Assembly: GCA_023474015.1 (NCBI GenBank)
Contig: JAMCYN010000054.1
Coordinates: forward strand, 1 to 6,568
Direction of reading: 5' to 3'
Length of the DNA stretch: 6,568 nucleotides
Source: Armatimonadota bacterium
Lineage (GTDB): Bacteria > Armatimonadota > UBA5829
Numbering within the stretch: the stretch's first letter is position 1; each line of letters starts with the position of its first letter. A program made the translations under genes and the position numbers. Of the stretch, positions 1-4,445 are shown piece by piece. The notes below the pieces were generated by a model, which ran no database searches, was not told the DNA's origin, and worked only from the letters and a program-made list of their open reading frames with translations.

Positions 1-83
1 TTGAGCGCGGAGAGCACGGCCTTGGGGTTCTCGGTCAGCAGAACCCAATCGCCAGGTTGGACATTTGTTTCCACATAACCCAC
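1..83 (-). CDS. Possible 5' end of an unrecognised protein, cut by the window edge
   Basis: Read on the minus strand, this stretch is open to the window edge and gives a protein-like sequence containing 'VQPGDWVLLTENPKAVLSAL'. The in-frame upstream stop is a TAA at 123-125. Two GTG codons (first base at 83 or at 74) could start it, but neither has a good Shine-Dalgarno sequence, so the start is uncertain. The frame stays plausible up to about 122, so it could instead be a degraded gene remnant. The piece is too short to assign to a family. The main alternative is that this is non-coding DNA with a chance reading frame. Confidence 0.3.
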   Translation of the reverse strand, partial: MGYVETNVQPGDWVLLTENPKAVLSAL

Positions 84-225
84 TTCGACACCACATACAA
101 AAGTACCTGTGTCTAAAATGAGTTATTGCATGGATACTTCATGGAGCATTGCCCCTGCCCCAACAGTGGATACCTACAAACGATGCTCCTGGTCAAGGGG
201 TAAATGATGGGGAAAGTTCGGAAGT

Positions 226-261
226 TCGGGGGGCTGGCTGTTCGGCGGTTCAGCCCCCCGA
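226..261. repeat. GC-rich perfect 11-bp hairpin
   Basis: TCGGGGGGCTG (226-236) is the exact reverse complement of CAGCCCCCCGA (251-261), leaving a 14-base loop that contains GTTCGGCGGTT. Neither strand has a run of T after the stem, so it is not a standard intrinsic terminator. The GTTCGG motif recurs just before the stem and again in the loop. It could be a structured RNA element or a repeat remnant. Confidence 0.55.
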
Positions 262-328
262 TATGCAGCGGGAACGGCTACTTGCACTAACCTATCAATT
301 CCGCACGGTCAAGAGTTCCCGCGGCACG

Positions 329-463
329 AAGGCCGTAATCCTTGTCATTCTGAGGAGGCACGACGAAGAATCTGCTTTGCACCCAAGGCTTCGATCACAA
401 CGAATGGCTCGGTTCAAAGCAGATGCTTCGCCTTCCGCTCAGCATGACAAGACTTACAGCCTT
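329..463. repeat. Long imperfect palindrome, MITE-like element
   Basis: The two ends are inverted copies. AAGGCCGTAATC followed by CTTGTCATTCTGAG on the left (329-354) matches the reverse complement of 438-463 at 22 of 26 positions. Inside, CGAAGAATCTGCTTTG (364-379) pairs with CAAAGCAGATGCTTCG (415-430) at 15 of 16 positions, and the pairing continues weakly to a small central loop near 394-398. The whole unit would fold into one long hairpin. It encodes no protein and lies 13 bp past the stop of the PEP-CTERM gene. The motif family (TTGTCATTCTGAG...GAAGAATCT) resembles palindromic repeats I recall from many environmental bacterial genomes, consistent with a non-autonomous mobile element. 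No clear target-site duplication is visible. Confidence 0.7.
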
Positions 464-476
464 TGCTAAATCAACA

Positions 477-1546
477 CTACGCCTTGCGCCGTCTGAAAGC
501 GAGAAGTGATGCCAAGCCGCCAAGCAATGCGATAATCGAAGATGGCTCAGGGATTGGCGGAACCCAACCATCGGGAACCTCAGCAACACGGAACCCGGCG
601 CAGTCAGCCCCGCCTTTCGGATTGCCATAGTTGCGGTAAGATGCACAGAGGTCGTCGAAGTAGCTGTAGGTGAAGCAGCCGCCGCATAGGCCGCGATACG
701 CGTGATCCGGATCGTGATATAGTGTAGCCTCGTTCCACTCATACACGTTTCCACCCTGATCGAATGTGCCATAGGCACTCGCAGAGTTCTCGAACTCACC
801 GACATTCGTGCGGTAGTACGGGCTGCCGATTGTATAGTTGTTGTTGATCCAGTAGTTGGCTTCGTTGCCTGGGTCGGGTTAATGATCTGATTGCCAGGGG
901 CAGTGTTGCTCCGGGTAGGATAGTCCCAGTAACCCGCGCTGGTCCCGCCTCCTTTGTAGTAGGCGGCCTTATACCACTCGTCCATACTCGGGAGATACCA
1001 TTTCGCTCCTGCGTTTCTGCCGATGGTGCGTCCATCTTCGCCATCATAGCCAAGCAATGTATACGCGCCGGTCTCAGTATCACTATCACCTTGCCCATTA
1101 TTGATCCAATTGGCGAAACGGCAGGAGTCCCAGTAGCTCACATAGTTCACGGGCCTGTTTGTCCAGTCACTTGCCACAGTGTAGGTGTAATTGCCATCGG
1201 TGCCGCTGCGCTGGATGTTGCAGCCCTTGTCAGTGTTCACTCTGTCAGCCATAGACATGTTGTACAGCCCATAGGGATCGGATTTTGCCTTGGCGTTCAG
1301 GAAATCGCAGTATTGTGCGGCGGTGACTTCATACTTTCCGATGTTGTAGATGTATCCCACGGAGCCGTAGCCGGGCGTGGCGTAGCGTGTATCAGCCGCA
1401 TTTCCCGGATCGCCCACCGTGACCGTCTCCAGGTTGGTAAGAACCGTGCCGTCGGGAGCCGTGCCCAGATTGAACACATCCGCCTGAGCGCCAATACTTA
1501 AACTCAGCAGCGCAAGCGCAGCCGTCACTGCATGTACTTTCTTCAT
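477..1546 (-). CDS. PEP-CTERM protein with FGE/SUMF1-type domain, frameshifted
   Basis: The ATG at 1546 follows a strong Shine-Dalgarno (GGAGGAGA, 1551-1558). The product starts with a signal peptide (MKKVHAVTAALALL..., probable cleavage after GAQA, residue 22). It continues with a formylglycine-generating-enzyme/SUMF1-type domain: YNIGKYEVTAAQYCDFLN, RPVNYVSYWDSCRFANW, WYLPSMDEWYKAAYY, GGNVYEWNEA and GFRVA. It ends in a PEP-CTERM tail: IPEPSS, a hydrophobic stretch (ALLGGLASLLAF), then RRRKA. In PEP-CTERM systems this tail is processed by an exosortase at the inner membrane on export. The FGE cysteine pair is not complete: one Cys precedes ASYR, but the partner position five residues upstream is Tyr. 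A binding or structural role is therefore more likely than FGE catalysis. The frame breaks at 876-878, where adding one base restores 356 continuous residues. Without correction the first frame reads on to 395 and loses the tail. This is either a recent pseudogene or an assembly error. Confidence 0.85.
871..880 (-). other. Single-base frameshift site in the PEP-CTERM gene
   Basis: On the minus strand the coding sequence reads AACCCGACCCAGGC. With one extra C it becomes AAC CCC GAC CCA GGC (N-P-D-P-G), and the frame then joins smoothly to NEANYWINNN and on to the PEP-CTERM tail. The missing base falls in the short C run (GGG at 876-878 on the plus strand), about residue 222. No other stop or frame break is seen downstream. 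The gene span is 1070 bp, one base short of a multiple of three. Confidence 0.85.
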
Positions 1547-1584
1547 CGTTTCTCCTCCGTTGTGTTGTGTTGACAAGCCACATT

Positions 1585-1615
1585 CACGACGCCTAATGAG
1601 CGCTTCCGGCTCGTG
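1585..1615 (-). other. Hairpin in the predicted 5' leader
   Basis: On the minus strand CACGA-GCC (from 1615) pairs with GGC-G-TCGTG (to 1585), giving eight base pairs with one bulged base and a 14-base loop. It lies within the predicted leader of the PEP-CTERM mRNA, about 40 bases upstream of the start codon. It overlaps one copy of the promoter-flanking repeat, so the sequence may be conserved for protein binding rather than for RNA folding. Confidence 0.35.
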
Positions 1616-1699
1616 ATATGCGAGTCTAATACAAACTACAGAACTTATAACATTATGTGTCTCTCTATCGATATTTGTCAAGAGCGTTTCCGGTTCGTT
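1598..1699 (-). repeat. Pair of 18-bp near-repeats flanking the promoter
   Basis: GAGCGCTTCCGGCTCGTG (1598-1615) and GAGCGTTTCCGGTTCGTT (1682-1699) are in the same orientation and match at 15 of 18 positions. One copy abuts the upstream edge of the -35 box and the other lies in the leader, about 30 bases past the predicted transcription start. Their starts are 84 bp apart, about eight helical turns, so both would face the same side of the DNA. That layout would suit a looping regulator, but no regulator gene is present to support it. Confidence 0.4.
1652..1681 (-). promoter_or_regulatory. Sigma70-type promoter of the PEP-CTERM gene
   Basis: On the minus strand a perfect -35 box TTGACA (1676-1681) is followed after 18 bases by CATAAT (1652-1657), which matches the -10 consensus at five of six positions. 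Transcription would begin near 1645 and give a leader of about 100 bases before the ATG at 1546. It lies just downstream of the terminator of the preceding minus-strand gene, so the PEP-CTERM gene is probably transcribed on its own. Confidence 0.6.
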
Positions 1700-1716
1700 C
1701 GGGCCGAGAATGGCCC

Positions 1717-1750
1717 AAAAGAAAAGTCGGGGGCAAAAATACCCCCGACT
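1717..1750 (-). terminator. Intrinsic terminator of the Arg/Asp-rich protein gene
   Basis: AGTCGGGGG (1725-1733) and CCCCCGACT (1742-1750) form a perfect 9-bp GC-rich stem with an 8-base loop. On the minus strand the stem is followed directly by TTTTCTTTT (1725 down to 1717), as expected for Rho-independent termination. It lies about 67 bp past the stop codon at 1817. A smaller GGGCC/GGCCC hairpin follows at 1701-1716. Confidence 0.85.
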
Positions 1751-1816
1751 AACATATCCAAATCCCTTTATTCCATTTCGCGCTTTCGCGATGAAGGAAT
1801 GCCTGATGCGCCGCGC

Positions 1817-2866
1817 TTACATCAAAGGCGACCCCGAAGTCCCCACCTCCGTGATCACATAGTCGCCCCCGATGCGGCTCAGGGTGTAGCTGACATAGAG
1901 GGTCCTGATAATGTCGGACGAATCGCGAAAGACGTGCCTCCCGAACGCGGTGAAGTCGCCGTCTGTGCGCTGACGGACGCTCTCCCAGGTGAAGCTGATC
2001 GTCCGGACTTCGTCGATTGCGTCGGAGGTCATCTGATTGTAGTCGTCGGCATCGACCGAGTAGTCATACCTGCCGTCCAGCAGCACGGCGATCCTCTGGC
2101 TCCCGCTGAGGTGGCGGTCGATGAGATCGGGCCTGCCGTCCAGCCAGGCTTCACGAATATCCGCCATCGCGATCTCCAGCCCGACGGCGTTGATCGCAAT
2201 CGGCCGGTCGTAGTAGCTCACCCTGACATACGGAAGAACGCGGACACGACCGATTTGAATGTACGGGAAGATACCGAAGTGGAAGTAGACCGATCTCCGG
2301 CAGAAGCCGGGATCATAGTTGTCAAACACCCAGTGACCGTAGTGATACGGCCTGTTGCCGGGCCGCGACGAATAGAAGTAGAACCCACCTCGGAAGGCCG
2401 GCGGTCTGTAGCCCCTGGGCTCACGATAGTCGCGATTGTCCCGGTCGTAATCACGCCTGGGAACGTATACCGGGGGTCTGTCTGTACGACGGTAGTCGCG
2501 GTTGTCTGGGCGGCTCTCCGGGCGATAGTCTCGACCGTTGCGCCTGTTCCGCCATTCACCGGACCGCGGATTGTCCGAGCCGGGCCTGTCACGACGTTCC
2601 CAATGGTCCCGGCGGCCGGGTAGGTCGCGACGCTCACGGACGGCGTCGCGGGGAGTGTCGGGCTTCCCTTTCCGCACGTCGGGCCGGCCGCTTCTGTTGT
2701 CCCTGGGGCCGGACTGCTGCCTTGCCTCGCCGCGCCTACCGGAGTCGCGGTCTGATCTGTCTCTTCTGCCCTGGGCAGATACGCTCGCGGCCAGAATCCC
2801 GCACAGCGCGAGTACGAAAATTGCCTGGAGAAGGCGAGTTAGGTAAGTGAAACTTCGTATTGACAT
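1817..2866 (-). CDS. Secreted Arg/Asp-rich protein of unknown function
   Basis: The ATG at 2866 has an ideal AGGAGG (2875-2880) eight bases upstream. A competing ATG at 2871 meets a stop within a few codons. The 349-residue product has a signal peptide (hydrophobic IFVLALCGILAASVSA, cleavage near residue 31). Residues 33 to about 150 are low-complexity and rich in Arg, Asp, Gly and Pro, with RRD, DRD and NRDYR motifs. A Tyr/Phe/Arg-rich stretch follows (GGFYFYSSRPG, YHYGHWVFDNYDPGF, VYFHFGIFPYI). The last 120 residues or so look globular (IREAWLDGRPDLIDRHL, GRYDYSVDADDYNQM, LYVSYTLSRIGGDYVITE). Their length and helix-then-strand pattern recall NTF2/SnoaL-like domains, but I cannot confirm this. 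The Arg-rich segment could bind acidic polysaccharide or nucleic acid, which is inference. The gene is transcribed away from the poly-Thr protein gene at 3070 and ends at a strong terminator. Confidence 0.85.
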   Translation of the reverse strand: MSIRSFTYLTRLLQAIFVLALCGILAASVSAQGRRDRSDRDSGRRGEARQQSGPRDNRSGRPDVRKGKPDTPRDAVRERRDLPGRRDHWERRDRPGSDNPRSGEWRNRRNGRDYRPESRPDNRDYRRTDRPPVYVPRRDYDRDNRDYREPRGYRPPAFRGGFYFYSSRPGNRPYHYGHWVFDNYDPGFCRRSVYFHFGIFPYIQIGRVRVLPYVRVSYYDRPIAINAVGLEIAMADIREAWLDGRPDLIDRHLSGSQRIAVLLDGRYDYSVDADDYNQMTSDAIDEVRTISFTWESVRQRTDGDFTAFGRHVFRDSSDIIRTLYVSYTLSRIGGDYVITEVGTSGSPLM

Positions 2867-2880
2867 TTCATTTGCCTCCT

Positions 2881-3069
2881 ACATGTTAATTAGACGTAGC
2901 TGAAGAGCCATGATTTCCGATCCACCCACACCAGGCCCATCATTTTCTCGATTGGTAACACAGCCGTATTTTTTGGCGACCGGGCGCAGTTTGCTTCGTC
3001 TATATGAATAATGACGAACGCCGGGGCTCGAGCTTTGGCCTCCGGCGCGATGAACGGGAGGAACGTGTT
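2881..3069. promoter_or_regulatory. Divergent intergenic region between two secreted-protein genes
   Basis: This 189-bp gap separates two divergent genes and must carry both their promoters unless they are read through from elsewhere. The only usable -10-like sequence seen is TATATGAATAAT (3001-3012) for the plus-strand gene, and it has no matching -35 at a normal distance. Good Shine-Dalgarno sequences lie at both edges: AGGAGG at 2875-2880 (minus) and GGGAGG at 3056-3061 (plus). A minus-strand frame across it has no start signal and is not called as a gene. Confidence 0.4.
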
Positions 3070-3954
3070 ATGAAACGGCACATGTCTGCAATTGCGGCGC
3101 TTGTTCTTGTCGGAGCGGTTTGCCTGGGACCGGCGGCGGCTCAGACCCCGCGGGAGAAAGAAGAAGCCGCGGCCAAGGCCGGGCGCTCCCACGACGGCAA
3201 GCCGTCGGCGGGTTCGGAAACATCCTCCACTACCACGACGACCACCACAACCACGACAACTACGACCACCTCCACCGACAAGGAAAAGGAGCGCAAGGAA
3301 AACGAGCTAAAGGAATACAAGGCTCGGCGAGAGATCGAAAGGCGCGAGCGGATCGAGCGCCGACGTGACCGTCAGTACCATCCCGGCATAGGCTACGACC
3401 CTTATGATCGCGGCGACTACGGCTATGACCCCGGACGCGACCGAAGGCGACTCGAAGATTACTCAGGCTACAGCCCATCCGAACGCTCCAGCTCGCCGCG
3501 TGCCCCAAGGGGATTCAACGCCGGAGTGGTGTTCGCTCCCGGTCACGGCGACAGAGATCCGGCGGTCGGAATTCAGTGGATCAGCAACCAGCATTGGGGC
3601 GCGGGTGTCTGGTTCTCCGGGGACCTATCGCGCGATGGCGACACCATCGATGGCATGATTCCCCACAGTGACTACTTCACCGAGAACTCCCGCAACTCGC
3701 TCGGCTTCCAGGCGCTGTTCAGCTCCGGCACTGAGAAAGCTATGCTGATCACCGGCATCGGGGTCGTGGTCGACCGCACCTACCACACGGCCGTATCGAA
3801 CGTGACCGGTTGGAAGTGGAACGCGGGCAGCAACGCCGAAACCAAACTCGCGGCTCAAGTCGGCTGCCGCTTCCGCCTCGGAGGCCCGATCAGCATGCAT
3901 ATCGGCTACGACACCATACAGAACGCCTTCTTCGGTCTGAGTGGGGAGTTTTGA
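3070..3954 (+). CDS. Secreted poly-Thr protein with probable outer-membrane beta domain
   Basis: I chose the ATG at 3070 because GGGAGG sits eight bases upstream and the protein then begins with a proper signal peptide (MKRHMSAIAALVLVGAVCLG, cleavage after PAAA, residue 24). The frame stays open to 3004, but that extension lacks a signal peptide. The 294-residue product has a polar linker, a run of 14 Thr (residues 54-67), a highly charged Lys/Glu/Arg segment (about 70-104, possibly helical), two GYDP repeats (108-121), and a Ser/Pro/Arg linker. Residues 148-294 alternate hydrophobic and polar residues with many Gly (FNAGVVFAPG, VGIQWIS, WGAGVWFSG, LITGIGVVVD, KLAAQVGCRFRLGG, ISMHIGYD) and end in Phe. 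That pattern fits a small outer-membrane beta-barrel with a periplasmic N-terminal region. The family is not recognised. A surface or wall-linking role is inference. Confidence 0.85.
   Translation: MKRHMSAIAALVLVGAVCLGPAAAQTPREKEEAAAKAGRSHDGKPSAGSETSSTTTTTTTTTTTTTTSTDKEKERKENELKEYKARREIERRERIERRRDRQYHPGIGYDPYDRGDYGYDPGRDRRRLEDYSGYSPSERSSSPRAPRGFNAGVVFAPGHGDRDPAVGIQWISNQHWGAGVWFSGDLSRDGDTIDGMIPHSDYFTENSRNSLGFQALFSSGTEKAMLITGIGVVVDRTYHTAVSNVTGWKWNAGSNAETKLAAQVGCRFRLGGPISMHIGYDTIQNAFFGLSGEF
3229..3270 (+). repeat. Run of 14 threonine codons with mixed synonymous codons
   Basis: Codons 54-67 of the secreted protein are all Thr, flanked by Ser-Ser and Ser-Thr. All four Thr codons (ACT, ACC, ACG, ACA) are used in irregular order, so the run is not a simple trinucleotide expansion at the DNA level. 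Such tracts in exported proteins can act as extended linkers or glycosylation targets. Confidence 0.85.
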
Positions 3955-3979
3955 GAATGCTAAGAGGGTATAAGAGTTT

Positions 3980-4035
3980 GAGGGTTGGGGAGTTAGAGAG
4001 TCCTAACCCTCAGACTCTCTAACTCCTCAACCCTC
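3980..4035. terminator. 22-bp inverted repeat between convergent genes, possible bidirectional terminator
   Basis: The left arm (3980-4001) and right arm (4014-4035) pair over 22 positions with a single G-T wobble (3988/4027), around a 12-base loop. The left arm is almost all purine plus TT, and the right arm is pyrimidine-rich. It sits between the stop of the plus-strand gene (3954) and the stop of the minus-strand gene (4044), a usual place for a two-way terminator. There is no clean U tract on either side, so it could also be a dispersed intergenic repeat. The loop sequence CCTAACCCTC can also pair with the left arm at 3980-3989 (9 of 10 with wobble), giving an alternative fold. Confidence 0.6.
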
Positions 4036-4043
4036 TCTCCTAT

Positions 4044-4334
4044 CTAAGCGGCTCGCGCGCTCTCTCGCAGCAGTTCGCCGATCCGCGCCCCGATCGCCTG
4101 CTCTTCGTCTTTGCTCATCTCGGGTTTGACGATGTCAAACATCTCGCCCGTATCGAGTTTCCTGTAAACAAGTGTCACTCCAAGCCCGAGTGTCTTGGAG
4201 ACCCCTGTCAGTTCGAGCAGGCCCGTCTGGACCATCGTCTGGCATATCACGTAGAGGAAGACCCTTCGGATTTCCTCCGGCTGCTGCTGGAATTCCTTCA
4301 GGAAAGCGCGCGCCTCGATATCGAACGTATTCAT
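4044..4334 (-). CDS. Small cytoplasmic protein of unknown function, 96 aa
   Basis: The ATG at 4334 follows AGGAGG (4342-4347) with a seven-base gap. Starting further upstream at 4397 would add an unlikely Arg/Gly-rich tail and ignore this site. The protein (MNTFDIEARAFLKEF..., stop TAG) has no signal peptide or membrane segment. It appears mainly helical: an acidic N-terminal helix, a hydrophobic helix (RRVFLYVICQTMVQTGLLEL), a short strand-like part (LGVTLVYRKLDTGEMFDIVKP) and a charged C-terminal helix (MSKDEEQAIGARIGELLRES). I recognise no family. It lies 111 bp downstream of the mutase on the same strand with no obvious promoter or terminator between them, so co-transcription is possible. 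Confidence 0.8.
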   Translation of the reverse strand: MNTFDIEARAFLKEFQQQPEEIRRVFLYVICQTMVQTGLLELTGVSKTLGLGVTLVYRKLDTGEMFDIVKPEMSKDEEQAIGARIGELLRESARAA

Positions 4335-4445
4335 ATCTCGGCCTCCTAGCCCACGGCCGCGTGCTGCCATCGCGCGTTCCAGCAACATGATACCCAACTC
4401 GGCGGCAATCGAACAGCTAGCTCATCCAATCGGGCATAAAGTTTT

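Larger units (their letters stand above)
84..476. other. Intergenic region with no convincing gene
   Basis: No reading frame here has a good ribosome binding site or protein-like composition. The one plus-strand frame (149-469) runs through two palindromic structures and is rejected. The region holds a GC-rich hairpin (226-261) and a long imperfect palindrome (329-463), each listed separately. Short GTTCGG-type repeats surround the first hairpin. I recognise no tRNA, riboswitch or other known RNA. Confidence 0.5.

Noticed and set aside
149..469. 106-residue plus-strand reading frame
   Set aside because: It runs through the GC hairpin and the long palindrome, has no family features and no Shine-Dalgarno sequence.
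395..476. Extension of the PEP-CTERM gene's first frame to a stop at 395
   Set aside because: After the frameshift this frame loses all conserved motifs and runs into the palindromic element. The other frame carries the FGE-domain end and the PEP-CTERM tail.
1613..2623. 336-residue plus-strand reading frame opposite the Arg/Asp-rich gene
   Set aside because: It lies antisense to a gene with a signal peptide, ideal ribosome binding site and terminator. Its product is Val/Asp/Pro-rich without domains, and it crosses the terminator and promoter region.
3004..3069. Upstream start for the poly-Thr protein
   Set aside because: It would place 22 charged residues before the signal peptide, and the Shine-Dalgarno sequence points to the ATG at 3070.
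2890..3192. 100-residue minus-strand reading frame across the divergent gap
   Set aside because: It overlaps the signal peptide region of the plus-strand gene and has no start signal. Its tail (KMMGLVWVDRKSWLFSYV) looks protein-like but has no support.
4335..4397. Upstream start for the 96-aa protein
   Set aside because: The AGGAGG at 4342-4347 lies inside this extension and is well placed for the ATG at 4334.
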